The translations under genes and the position numbers were made by a program. A model generated the notes under the pieces. It worked only from the letters and a program-made list of their open reading frames with translations. It was not told where the DNA came from and searched no databases. 64,000 bases of DNA from an uncultured Lachnospiraceae bacterium (GTDB lineage: Bacteria > Bacillota > Clostridia > Lachnospirales > Lachnospiraceae), in assembly GCA_910580195.1 (NCBI GenBank), contig CAJTWA010000011.1, positions 24,073-88,072 of the forward strand. The letters run 5' to 3'. The stretch's first letter is position 1. Each line of letters begins with the position of its first letter. Below, piece after piece: positions 33,564 through 42,529 of this stretch.

Positions 33564-35579
33564 ATGAATGGATTTTTTTATGGAAAACTTGCAGTTGGGA
33601 ACTTAAAGAAAAATGGAAGGCTGTACCTGCCGTATATCCTTGCAGCCGTCGGCATTGGCGCCATGTACTATATTATGGTGGCCTTGGCTGGGGATGAAGG
33701 GATTATGGATATGCCGGGAGCATTAGAGCTTAAGATGATTATGGGCCTTGGCTGCGGGGTTATTATGGTTTTTGCAATTATTTTCCTGTTTTACACCAAC
33801 AGCTTCCTGATGAAACGCCGGAAGAAGGAATTTGGCCTGTTCCATATCCTTGGGATGGAGAAACGCCACATTGGGAGGATGATGTTCTGGGAAACCTGCA
33901 TGGTGGGATTTATCAGCATTGCCGGCGCCCTTACGGCTGGGGTGATCCTCTACAAATTAGTCGTCTTGGTGCTGCTGCGCATTACAGGCTTGGAAGTGCC
34001 CTTTGGGTTCCGTATTTCCGGTTCTGGGATTGCAACGGTAGCGGCCTGTTTTGCAGTAATTTTCATCATGACTTTGCTGTACAACCTGCGCCAAGTGCAG
34101 AAAGCCAATGCCATAGAGCTTTTGCACAGTGGCAGCCAAGGGGAACGGGAGCCAAAGACCAGATGGCTGCTGGCCCTGGTTGGCTTGGCTGCTTTGGGGC
34201 TTGGGTATGGGATTGCCATTGTGACGGAAGACCCAGTCGGCGCAATGCTGCTGTTTTTTGTGGCGGTGCTGCTGGTTGTCCTTGGGACTTACTGCCTGTT
34301 CACGGCGGGCAGCATTGCAGTGCTGAAAATGATGCGCAGGAACAAAAAATATTATTATAAAACCAAGCATTTTACGTCCGTATCTGGGATGATTTACCGT
34401 ATGAAGCAGAATGCGGTGGGGCTTGCCAATATCTGTATTTTAAGCACGATGGTGCTGGTTATGGTATCGGGCACGGTATCCCTGTATGCAGGGGTGGACG
34501 ATATTATTGATACCCGCTACCCAAAGGATTTTGCCATCACCGGGTATGGCGGTATGCCGGAAGAAGAGAAAGCAGCCTTGAAAGGGATGTTCTTGCAGGC
34601 AGCGGAGGAAACCGGCCTTACCGTAGGGGAAACTACAGAATATTCAACCTTAAGCTTTGCCGTGTGGAAATCTGGGGAAAACATGGTGATTACAAGCCCG
34701 CAGGGCGGAACCCCGGAAGGCAGCATGTGCATACTGGAACTGCTTACCTTAGAGGAATTTAACCGTTTTTCCAAAGAACAGAAAGAACTTGCAGAGGATG
34801 AAATCCTCGTCAGCGTAAGGCAGGGGGACGATGGGGAGCAGGGTTACAATTTTAATGGTATGCAATTCCGCATCAAAGAGTACCTTGAGGATTTTACGCT
34901 GGAAGGGTTGGACACAAACGTTGTGTACGATGGGTACTTCGTGGTGGTAAAGGACAGCCAAATATTGGAAAAAATTAATGGGCTGCAGCGGGAAGCCTAT
35001 GGGGACAGGGCAAGCACCGAAAATTACAGCCTCTATGCAAACCTTTCTGGGGAAAAGCAGCAGAAGGCAGCTTGCGGGAAACGGCTGGAAGAACTGCTTG
35101 GGGCCTATAACCAAGACAAGGGGGAAGAAGGGCTTGCAGTGAGCATAAACGTGAAAGAGGAGCAGCGGGAAGGTTTCCTGATTTTCTGCGGCGGGTTCTT
35201 GTTCCTCGGGGTGTTCTTAGGGTTTGTGTTCCTGATGGCAACGGTGCTGATTATTTACTACAAGCAGGTTTCCGAAGGGTATGAGGATAAAGAGCGGTTT
35301 GAGATTATGCAGAAAGTGGGCATGGGCCCGAGGGAGGTAAAGGCCTCCATCCACAGCCAGATCCTGAAGGTATTTTTCCTTCCCCTGGTGATGGCCTGCA
35401 TCCACCTTACCATGGCTTTCCCTATGCTGAACCGGCTCCTGTTGCTGTTTAACCTAAGGAACCCACAGCTGTTTGCAACTTGTACCATCTTATGCGTGGG
35501 GGTTTTTGCAGCGATTTACGGGATTGTGTTTGGGATTACGGCGAAAGCGTATTACCGGATTGTAGGGGAGCAGAGGTAG
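33564..35579 (+). CDS. FtsX-like ABC permease (BceB-like)
   Basis: About 671 residues. It opens FFYGKLAVGNLKKNGRLYLPY, the usual start of BceB permeases. There are ten membrane segments with a large extracellular domain between ~residues 300 and 540, the BceB layout, and FtsX domains before and after it. ATG 33564 matches the family start; ATG 33552 is four codons upstream. A strong terminator follows at 35601. It both transports or shields a peptide target and signals to the short kinase. Confidence 0.92.
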   Translation: MNGFFYGKLAVGNLKKNGRLYLPYILAAVGIGAMYYIMVALAGDEGIMDMPGALELKMIMGLGCGVIMVFAIIFLFYTNSFLMKRRKKEFGLFHILGMEKRHIGRMMFWETCMVGFISIAGALTAGVILYKLVVLVLLRITGLEVPFGFRISGSGIATVAACFAVIFIMTLLYNLRQVQKANAIELLHSGSQGEREPKTRWLLALVGLAALGLGYGIAIVTEDPVGAMLLFFVAVLLVVLGTYCLFTAGSIAVLKMMRRNKKYYYKTKHFTSVSGMIYRMKQNAVGLANICILSTMVLVMVSGTVSLYAGVDDIIDTRYPKDFAITGYGGMPEEEKAALKGMFLQAAEETGLTVGETTEYSTLSFAVWKSGENMVITSPQGGTPEGSMCILELLTLEEFNRFSKEQKELAEDEILVSVRQGDDGEQGYNFNGMQFRIKEYLEDFTLEGLDTNVVYDGYFVVVKDSQILEKINGLQREAYGDRASTENYSLYANLSGEKQQKAACGKRLEELLGAYNQDKGEEGLAVSINVKEEQREGFLIFCGGFLFLGVFLGFVFLMATVLIIYYKQVSEGYEDKERFEIMQKVGMGPREVKASIHSQILKVFFLPLVMACIHLTMAFPMLNRLLLLFNLRNPQLFATCTILCVGVFAAIYGIVFGITAKAYYRIVGEQR

Positions 35580-35600
35580 CGCCAATTAAAAATGATTGAA

Positions 35601-35638
35601 AGCAGTTCTGGGATGAAACTTTCCCAGAACTGCTTTTT
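35601..35638 (+). terminator. Terminator after the BceAB-like operon
   Basis: GCAGTTCTGGG and CCCAGAACTGC form an 11-bp perfect stem followed by TTTTT, 22 bases after the permease stop. Confidence 0.9.
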
Positions 35639-35726
35639 GCGGAACAGCCAGAAAAATGCACCTGCATACCTTACCATATTTCCAACTGGATGGCCCTGCT
35701 GTAAATACCGCCTTTCTGCTTTCGGG

Positions 35727-36911
35727 CTATTTCACCTTTTCCCCTGCCTTATACCGCTTCACCAGCCCTTCAATCCTCTCATATGGGTCAAGCAGATCGC
35801 TGATGGAGGTATCATGGTTCAAGGTATCAATAATATATGCAATATACTTGCTCATGTCGCAGTCAATGTAGTAAGGCCGCTCCAAAAGCTCCGGCGTCTG
35901 GTACGTTAGGTTGGTGGTTACTACTTTATAGATAATGCCTTCCTCCACGGCCTTGTCGAATTTCTCCAGCCCATTGGTGAACAGGCCAAAGGTGGCAATC
36001 ACGAAAATGCGGTTTGCCTGCCGCTTTTTCAGTTCGGTTGCCACGTCAATCATGCTGTCCCCGGAAGAAATCATGTCGTCAATAATGAACACATCCTTGC
36101 CTGCCACCGAGGAGCCAAGGAATTCATGGGCTACAATGGGGTTGCGCCCGTCCACAATCTTGCTGTAATCCCGGCGTTTGTAAAACATGCCCATATCCAG
36201 CCCAAGGACATTTGCAAAATAAACGGCGCGGTTTGTCCCACCCTCATCCGGGCTTATCACCATCATGTGGTCGCTGTCAATCTGCAGGTCGTTGATTTCC
36301 CGCAGGATACTCTTAATAAACTGGTAAGCGGGCTGCACCGTTTCAAAGCCATGCAGGGGGATGGCGTTCTGCACCCGTGGGTCGTGGGCGTCGAAGGTAA
36401 TGATGTTGTCCACCCCCATATTGACTAATTCCTGCAATGCAATGGCACAATCCAAGGATTCCCGGCCGGTCCGCTTGTGCTGGCGGCTTTCATAGAGGAA
36501 GGGCATGATGACGGTAATCCTTCTGGCTTTCCCGCCCGCAGCAGCTACAATCCGCTTGAGGTCCTGGTAGTGGTCGTCCGGCGACATATGGTTTTCCTGC
36601 CCGCAGACCGTGTAAGTCAGGCTGTAGTTCGTGACGTCCACCATCAAAAACAAGTCGTAGCCCCGGACAGAATGTTTGATGCTGCCCTTGGCCTCTCCGG
36701 TGCCAAACCGGGGGGTGTAGCAGTCCATTAAGTAAGTGTCCCTCTGGTAGCCGCGGAAAGCAATGTCATTTTCATGCTCGTGTTCCCGTTCTGCACGGAA
36801 ACGCACCAAGTACCTGTCCACCATTTCGCCCAGCGGCCGGCAGCTATCCAGTGCGATTACGCCCAAAGCGCCGGCAGGAATTGTTTCATAATTTCTTTCG
36901 TTACGCTGCAT
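35727..36911 (-). CDS. prs: Ribose-phosphate pyrophosphokinase
   Basis: A 394-residue PRPP synthetase of the longer clostridial type (standard length ~315). Visible are the DCYTPRFGTGEAKGS region, ITVIMPFLYESRQHKR for ATP and ribose-5-phosphate binding, DAHDPRVQNAIPLHGF, and the PRPP loop DVFIIDDMISSGDSM. It makes PRPP from ribose 5-phosphate and ATP for nucleotide and His/Trp synthesis. PRPP is also the expected substrate of the Ter-island PRTase. The start follows GGAGGACATTTGA. Confidence 0.9.
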   Translation of the reverse strand: MQRNERNYETIPAGALGVIALDSCRPLGEMVDRYLVRFRAEREHEHENDIAFRGYQRDTYLMDCYTPRFGTGEAKGSIKHSVRGYDLFLMVDVTNYSLTYTVCGQENHMSPDDHYQDLKRIVAAAGGKARRITVIMPFLYESRQHKRTGRESLDCAIALQELVNMGVDNIITFDAHDPRVQNAIPLHGFETVQPAYQFIKSILREINDLQIDSDHMMVISPDEGGTNRAVYFANVLGLDMGMFYKRRDYSKIVDGRNPIVAHEFLGSSVAGKDVFIIDDMISSGDSMIDVATELKKRQANRIFVIATFGLFTNGLEKFDKAVEEGIIYKVVTTNLTYQTPELLERPYYIDCDMSKYIAYIIDTLNHDTSISDLLDPYERIEGLVKRYKAGEKVK

Positions 36912-37055
36912 TCAAATGTCCTCCATAAATTAAAGTAAAATGTTTTTGTGTGCCTGTGGATTGTCCCTCTTTTACGTGCCGCATGGCTGACTGGGTAGCC
37001 CAGCAAAGAAGGGTGGAAACAGAACCTGGCGCATTTCCCCGGAATGGGGTAGAAG

Positions 37056-38057
37056 TCATTGCGGTACATGGGCCTTCTGCCCCAGCTTTTTCTGAATCCG
37101 GATGTCGTTCCCGAACAGCTTAATCATGGTATAGCTGCTGGAAATCCTAGAAAATACCCGCTCGGAATATGCGTCCACTAACTGCCCAAGGCTTAAGTTT
37201 GTGGAAATAATCGTGGACTTCCGGCGCAGGATGCGTTCATTAATGCATAAAAACAATTGGGAAGTAGTAAAGGAGTTGGAAAGCTCCGTCCCCAAATCAT
37301 CAATAATCAATAAGTCACATTCAAAAATATTTTGGTAATCCTCGCTGTAATCCGCCGATTTCCCAAAATAGCTTTTCTCAAAAATATGGAACAGGGAAGC
37401 GGCGGTAAAATAAATCACGGAATGTCCCCGGCTTAATAATTCCTTTGCCACGCAGTTGGACAGGTAGGTTTTCCCAATCCCCGTGTCCCCATAGAAAAAC
37501 AGGTTTTTGAATTCCGTGCGAAACCCTTCGATAAAGTCCTTGCACAAGGAAACCGCCTGCTTGGCGGTGGCAAGGCTGGTTAGGCCCGTGGAAGGGTTCT
37601 TCAGGGAATCGGAATAGTAAGCGAAGGAGAAATGCTGGAAGTTCTCCTCCTCTAAAACCTGCTTAAGGTTGGACTGGGTATACACCAAATCAATGGCGGC
37701 CTGCCGGAAACAATGGCATTTCTCCCTGCCGATATACCCGGTATCCTTGCAGTCCGGGCAGAGGTAGGGAGGGTCAAAATAATTTTCCGGGTATCCATGG
37801 CTTTTTAAAATCTGCCTGCGCTCGGCGGCAAGGGCAGATAGGTCTTGCTTTAGCTGGGCAAGGGCGGTTTCATCCCCCTCGATAAATTTCTTGGCTTGGG
37901 CTACGGAATGGGAAGAAATGGTTTCATCAATTTCCGCTAGCCGGGGAAACTTGGGGTAGAGGTCATTGATCCGCTCCATGACAATATGCTGGTTTTCAAG
38001 CTGCCTTGCTTCATAGCGGCGCATTAATGTATCGTACTGTGTGTTGCTTAAAGCCAT
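37056..38057 (-). CDS. Helicase-loader AAA+ ATPase (DnaI/DnaC-like)
   Basis: A 333-residue loader. An N-terminal zinc-type motif (YLCPDCKDTGYIGREKCHCF, four Cys) precedes an AAA+ core with Walker A FFYGDTGIGKTYLSN and Walker B LLIIDDLGTE. It should load the replicative helicase onto DNA. ATG 38057 follows TAAGGAGG. It is encoded just downstream of the DnaD-domain gene, the usual primosome pair in Clostridia, separated only by a 44-bp tandem repeat. Confidence 0.88.
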   Translation of the reverse strand: MALSNTQYDTLMRRYEARQLENQHIVMERINDLYPKFPRLAEIDETISSHSVAQAKKFIEGDETALAQLKQDLSALAAERRQILKSHGYPENYFDPPYLCPDCKDTGYIGREKCHCFRQAAIDLVYTQSNLKQVLEEENFQHFSFAYYSDSLKNPSTGLTSLATAKQAVSLCKDFIEGFRTEFKNLFFYGDTGIGKTYLSNCVAKELLSRGHSVIYFTAASLFHIFEKSYFGKSADYSEDYQNIFECDLLIIDDLGTELSNSFTTSQLFLCINERILRRKSTIISTNLSLGQLVDAYSERVFSRISSSYTMIKLFGNDIRIQKKLGQKAHVPQ

Positions 38058-38069
38058 GGATGCCTCCTT

Positions 38070-38245
38070 ACGTATGGGGATGCCTGCCGTGCGGCGGTTC
38101 ATGGAACTGCTTTCCATATGGGGATGCCCGCTGGGCGGCGGCCCATGAAACTGCTTCTGGTATACAGGCGCCTACCGTACAGCGGTCTATAAAACTGCTT
38201 CTGGTATGCAGGCGCCTACCGTGCGGCGGTTAATAAATCTGCTTC
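38070..38245 (-). repeat. 44-bp tandem repeat at the 3' end of the dnaD-like gene
   Basis: Four copies of a ~44-base unit; on the minus strand the unit starts AAGCAG and includes ACCGCCGCACGGTAGGCGCC. The first copy encodes the last residues and stop of the DnaD-domain protein. The other three fill the gap to the helicase-loader gene. Because 44 is not a multiple of three, later copies are noncoding. Confidence 0.85.
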
Positions 38246-39292
38246 TAATTGGTCTATATTATAGGTGCGCTGCGGGAAACTGTTAAAGCGGTTTGCAGCA
38301 GCCGTCCGGACGGCCGGGCTCTTTACGGGCTTTTCAGCCGTTTTTGCAGCATGGAAGGATTCGTCCGCCAATTTCACGGCGGAAGGCGTCTGTACGCCCT
38401 GTTTGTTCCAGCTGCGCAAGATCCGGTCGGTGTATTCAAAGCTGGGCTGGTGGATATTTAAAATGGTGCGGCTGCACGCCTCGGTAATCATATCCTGCCC
38501 AAATCCCAGTTCTTTACTCCATTTGTCTATGTAAGCGGCCTCTGCGGGGATGAGGCTGCGGCCCTGGATGCCCAGCGCTTTCATGACGGCATAGTGGAGC
38601 TTGCTGTGGGAGCTGTTATTGCGCTTGGCCTGTTCCACGGTGGCAATGCCCGCATCCTTCCAGTTCAAGGCAACCTTTTCCATATAATGGAGGCTGGGAT
38701 GCCCGCCGGCAATGCAGTATTCCATCAGGTAGACAATCAGGTCCGCGCAAAGGCCAAGGCCGTCATACCAGTACAGGAGGGACTGGATGTCCGTCGGGGA
38801 TAAGGGCCTTGCAAGGTAGCTTTCCGCAACGAACAAAAGCTCCCGGACTTCCTCCTTATCCTTCAAGGCTGCAAGCTGGTTGGGGGAATAGCTGGGCTTT
38901 TCCTGCCGGGGCGCTTTGGCGGGGGCGGCTTTTGCCGGCGCTTTTTTGGAATCCGCTTTCTTTAAGGGGACCAAATCGTCCGCAAGGGGCGCCGTATCAG
39001 AATCCAGAAGGTAAATGCCCGAAATGGACTTATCTTCATCATATTCCAAGCGCAGCAGGTTCATCTTCTCCCAGTAAGTTAGGGCCCGCCGGATGTCCTT
39101 TTCCGTATGGTCGAACTTGTCCGCAGTCCTTGAGATGGAGAAGCTGCATCCGGGCGAGTTCATGCAGCGGAGAAGGTACAGGTAAATCTTGACGAATTCT
39201 CCGTTGGCATTTGTCATGTATTCGTCGATAAATCGGTTGGGGACTTCCGTGGTGGAAGTTCCGTTCTTTTTGTGTAAAGTAATCTCTGCCAT
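38216..39292 (-). CDS. DnaD-domain primosomal protein
   Basis: A 358-residue protein. The N-terminal winged-helix region (RFIDEYMTNANGEFVKIYLYLLRCMN) is the DnaD/DnaB dimerisation part. A Lys/Ala/Pro-rich linker follows at ~115-140, then the C-terminal DnaD domain near residues 240-310 (YIDKWSKELGFGQDMITEACSRTI). It is expected to act in replication restart or initiation by helping the helicase loader. The start follows GGAGGACATT. Its last codons are part of a tandem repeat. Confidence 0.88.
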   Translation of the reverse strand: MAEITLHKKNGTSTTEVPNRFIDEYMTNANGEFVKIYLYLLRCMNSPGCSFSISRTADKFDHTEKDIRRALTYWEKMNLLRLEYDEDKSISGIYLLDSDTAPLADDLVPLKKADSKKAPAKAAPAKAPRQEKPSYSPNQLAALKDKEEVRELLFVAESYLARPLSPTDIQSLLYWYDGLGLCADLIVYLMEYCIAGGHPSLHYMEKVALNWKDAGIATVEQAKRNNSSHSKLHYAVMKALGIQGRSLIPAEAAYIDKWSKELGFGQDMITEACSRTILNIHQPSFEYTDRILRSWNKQGVQTPSAVKLADESFHAAKTAEKPVKSPAVRTAAANRFNSFPQRTYNIDQLEADLLTAAR

Positions 39293-39618
39293 AATGTCCT
39301 CCAGTTCAATCTAATCCAATAACCTTCCCGAGCATGAAGCGCTTCACTTTAATGTGGCTAAAGTATAGCACATAAAACCCAAAATGAGAAGTAAAATTTT
39401 TCCCGTAAAGCCCGTAAAATCAAGGGATTGGGGAAATGTGGAAAGGGTGGATAATGTGGATAAATGGATTCCTGGCAGTTATGGTAACAGGGAAGCCCTT
39501 GGTAAAACCGGAAAAAACCGCATATTTCCCAAAATCGGACAGGATACATTATGTAAACTTAAAAATCCACATCCAATCTGGAAAGTTTTCCCCATTTGGA
39601 TGTGGATAATGTGGATAA
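39293..39618. other. Intergenic region with DnaA-box cluster upstream of the primosome genes
   Basis: The 326-bp gap between murC and the DnaD-domain gene. It includes the promoter at 39362-39370 and several DnaA-type boxes listed separately. No gene. Confidence 0.6.
39362..39370 (-). promoter_or_regulatory. Extended -10 promoter of the dnaD-like operon
   Basis: On the minus strand TGCTATACT, an extended -10, with the start near 39355 and a ~60-base leader. No clear -35 is present, which is common for extended -10 promoters or those needing an activator. Confidence 0.55.
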
Positions 39619-39680
39619 CTATTCCCCCAGCAGGTGTTCCCCTACTTGCACAATATCTCCGGCCCCCATAGTTATCAACA
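39446..39680. promoter_or_regulatory. DnaA-box cluster
   Basis: Three perfect TGTGGATAA sites (reverse of TTATCCACA) at 39455-39463, 39601-39609 and 39610-39618, the last two directly adjacent. Near matches are GGTGGATAA at 39446-39454 and TTATCAACA at 39672-39680. The cluster lies upstream of the promoter of the DnaD-domain and helicase-loader genes and reaches into the end of murC. Confidence 0.7.
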
Positions 39681-40998
39681 AATCGCCGTTTATACATTTG
39701 TTTAAAAGAAAATTTTCAATTTCGTCAAAAGATGGAAAATAATAACATTCCCGTCCCGCTTTTTGTAACTTTTTCTGCAAATCCTTGGAGCTGATGCCGA
39801 GGGTGTCCGTTTCCCGGGCCGCGTAAATGTCTGCCAGCACCACAAGGTCTGCCAAGGAGAGGGCTTTGGCAAACTCATCAAGGAAGGCTTTGGTCCTGGT
39901 ATAAGTATGGGGCTGGAACACGCAGACAATCCGGTGGTCCCCGCAGTTCCTGGCAGCCTGTAAGGTGGCGGTGATTTCTGCCGGGTGGTGGGCATAGTCG
40001 TCTATAATGGTTATGCCGCCCAGATCCCCTTTATGCTCAAACCGCCGTTTCGGCCCATGGAACTGGGCAAGGGCCTCCTGGATAGCCTCAAAGGGAAGAC
40101 CCAGTTCTATCCCAAGGGCGCAGGCCGCCAAGGCATTGCTGACATTGTGGATGCCGGGGACGCTTAAGGAAATGCTGCCTGTTACTTCCTGCCCATGCAT
40201 GAGGTTGAAGCTGGCGCAGCCTTTTGTGTTAAAAGCAATGTTACCGGCATAATATGAATCAGAGGGGGCAAGGCCAAAGGTCAGGACCTTGCAGGGAAGC
40301 CCCTCCGTGAGTTCCTCCAGATGCTCAATCCCGCCGTTTATAATCAGCGTGCCTTCCGGGGAAACATTCCCTGCAAAACGCCGGAAGGACTGGCGGATGT
40401 CTGCAAGGTCCTTGAAGAAATCCAGATGGTCTTCTTCTATATTTAATATGAGGGCGTACTTTGGGTAAAAGTTTAAGAAGCTGTTGGTATATTCGCAGGC
40501 TTCTGTCAGGAAAAATTCGGAGTTCCCCACACGGATGTTCCCATCGATGGAACTTAAAATCCCCCCTACGGAAACGGTAGGGTCGGTACATGCCAAAAGG
40601 AGCATCTGCGTCACCATGGAAGTGGTGGTGGTTTTCCCATGGGTGCCGGAAATGGCGATGGACTCCCTGTAATTATCCATAATCTGCCCTAAGAGCTCTG
40701 CCCTTGTAAGGGTGGGGATTTGCCTGTCCATGGCAGCCTGAAGCTCTGGGTTGTCTGGGTGGATGGCCGCAGTGTATACCACGGCGTCAATTCCTTCCGT
40801 GATGTTGGAAGCCCGCTGGCCGAAGGAAACCTGCGCCCCCATGCTTTCTAACTTTTCCGTCAGTTCTGAGCTTCTTGCGTCAGAGCCGGAAATGCGGAAA
40901 TTTTCTTTCAGCAGGATTTCGGCAAGGCCGCTCATGCTGATGCCGCCGATTCCGATGAAGTGAAGATGAATTGGTTTTTTAAAATTGATTTTATACAT
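39619..40998 (-). CDS. murC: UDP-N-acetylmuramate--L-alanine ligase
   Basis: A 459-residue Mur ligase. The opening HFIGIGGISMSGLAEIL is the MurC Rossmann motif, GTHGKTTTTSM is the ATP loop, and IDDYAHHPAEI is the MurC signature. It adds L-Ala to UDP-MurNAc in peptidoglycan synthesis in the cytoplasm. Length and motif order are normal. Its stop codon abuts a DnaA box. Confidence 0.96.
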   Translation of the reverse strand: MYKINFKKPIHLHFIGIGGISMSGLAEILLKENFRISGSDARSSELTEKLESMGAQVSFGQRASNITEGIDAVVYTAAIHPDNPELQAAMDRQIPTLTRAELLGQIMDNYRESIAISGTHGKTTTTSMVTQMLLLACTDPTVSVGGILSSIDGNIRVGNSEFFLTEACEYTNSFLNFYPKYALILNIEEDHLDFFKDLADIRQSFRRFAGNVSPEGTLIINGGIEHLEELTEGLPCKVLTFGLAPSDSYYAGNIAFNTKGCASFNLMHGQEVTGSISLSVPGIHNVSNALAACALGIELGLPFEAIQEALAQFHGPKRRFEHKGDLGGITIIDDYAHHPAEITATLQAARNCGDHRIVCVFQPHTYTRTKAFLDEFAKALSLADLVVLADIYAARETDTLGISSKDLQKKLQKAGRECYYFPSFDEIENFLLNKCINGDLLITMGAGDIVQVGEHLLGE

Positions 40999-41201
40999 AT
41001 TTTTCTACCTGCCCACTCTTTTTTTCTAGATTATCTTTATTTTATACTACCGAAAGGCATTTTGCAAATTGAAAATGCAAAGGAACGTGGGAAAGTAGTG
41101 GAAGTTTGCCGGAGATTGCGGAATAATGTTGTGTAAAATGACAAAATTATTTAGTTTTTGCGAAAAAAATTGTGAAATATGTGTACGAAAAGATTAGTTT
41201 G

Positions 41202-41210
41202 TGTTATAAT
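41202..41210 (+). promoter_or_regulatory. Extended -10 promoter of glgCD
   Basis: TGTTATAAT, an extended consensus -10, ~45 bases before the glgC start. The -35 region is weak. Confidence 0.6.
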
Positions 41211-41254
41211 TGGTCTACAAGGAACAAGAAATTCATTGACGAGAGGTGATAGAC

Positions 41255-42529
41255 ATGATTCGTAAAGAAATGATTGCCATGCTTCTGGCAGGGGGGCAGG
41301 GGAGCCGGCTGGGCGTGCTGACTTCTAAAGTAGCAAAACCGGCAGTTACATTCGGCGGGAAATACCGCATTATTGATTTTCCGTTAAGCAATTGTGTAAA
41401 TTCCGGGATAGATACGGTAGGCGTATTGACCCAGTACCAGCCCTTGCGGCTGAATACCCATATTGGGATTGGCATCCCGTGGGATTTGGACCGCAACCAT
41501 GGCGGCGTGACAGTGCTGCCTCCCTACGAGAAGAGCGACAACAGTGAATGGTACACAGGGACTGCCAATGCAATATACCAGAACCTGAACTACATTGAAA
41601 GCTATCATCCCGAATACGTGCTGATACTTTCTGGGGACCACATTTACAAGATGAATTATGAGGTAATGCTGGATTTCCATAAAGAAAATAATGCAGACGT
41701 TACAATTGCAGCCATGCCGGTCCCATGGGAGGAGGCAAGCCGTTTCGGCCTTGTAATTACGGATGGGAATAAGCAAATCCAAGAATTCGAGGAGAAGCCG
41801 GAGAACCCAAGGAGCAACTTGGCATCCATGGGGATTTATATTTTTAACTGGAGCGTGCTGCGGGAGGCCCTTGTTACCTTGTCAGAACAGAGGGGCTGTG
41901 ACTTTGGGAAACATATTATTCCCTATTGCCGGGAAAATGGCAGGCGGCTGTTCGCTTATGAGTACAACGGGTACTGGAAGGACGTTGGGACGCTTGGCTC
42001 TTATTGGGAGGCCAATATGGAGCTGATTGACTTAATCCCGGAGTTTAACCTGTACGAAGAGTACTGGAAGATTTATACGAAGAGCGAAGCCATTGAACCC
42101 CAGTATATCGCTGCGGACGCCGTGACAGAGCGGTGCATCATCGGCGAGGGCGCTGGGATTTACGGCAAAGTATACGGTTCAGTCATTGGGCCGGGAGTCA
42201 TTATCGGCAAGGACACGGTGGTGCGGGATTCCATCATCATGCAGAACACTAAGATTGGGGAGAACGTAACCGTCAACAAGTCCATCATTGCTGAGAATGT
42301 AAAAATAGGGGACAATGTAGAGCTGGGCATCGGGGAAGAAGCAGAGAATAAGCTCAATAAGAGCGTTTACTCCTTCGGCCTTGTGACCATTGGGGAGAAT
42401 TCCGTGATTCCGTCCGGCGTCAAGGTTGGGAAGAATACAGCCATATCCGGCGAAACTACGGCAAAAGATTATCAGGACGGGGTCCTGGCAAGCGGGGAAT
42501 CAATCATTAAGGCAGGTGACATAATATGA
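41255..42529 (+). CDS. glgC: Glucose-1-phosphate adenylyltransferase, catalytic subunit
   Basis: A 424-residue nucleotidyltransferase. The N-terminal MLLAGGQGSRLGVLT loop, FPLSNCVNSGI, and GTANAIYQN are the ADP-glucose pyrophosphorylase landmarks, and YILSGDHIYKM-like LILSGDHIYKM binds the metal. The C-terminal left-handed beta-helix (GENVTVNKSIIAENVKIGDNVE) follows. It makes ADP-glucose for glycogen. ATG 41255 follows AGAGGTG. It overlaps glgD by four bases (ATGA), as in Bacillus and Clostridia. Confidence 0.96.
   Translation: MIRKEMIAMLLAGGQGSRLGVLTSKVAKPAVTFGGKYRIIDFPLSNCVNSGIDTVGVLTQYQPLRLNTHIGIGIPWDLDRNHGGVTVLPPYEKSDNSEWYTGTANAIYQNLNYIESYHPEYVLILSGDHIYKMNYEVMLDFHKENNADVTIAAMPVPWEEASRFGLVITDGNKQIQEFEEKPENPRSNLASMGIYIFNWSVLREALVTLSEQRGCDFGKHIIPYCRENGRRLFAYEYNGYWKDVGTLGSYWEANMELIDLIPEFNLYEEYWKIYTKSEAIEPQYIAADAVTERCIIGEGAGIYGKVYGSVIGPGVIIGKDTVVRDSIIMQNTKIGENVTVNKSIIAENVKIGDNVELGIGEEAENKLNKSVYSFGLVTIGENSVIPSGVKVGKNTAISGETTAKDYQDGVLASGESIIKAGDII

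Noticed and set aside
39293..39680. Replication origin at the DnaA-box cluster
   Set aside because: No dnaA, dnaN, rpmH or AT-rich unwinding region is present; regulatory boxes upstream of the primosome genes fit better.
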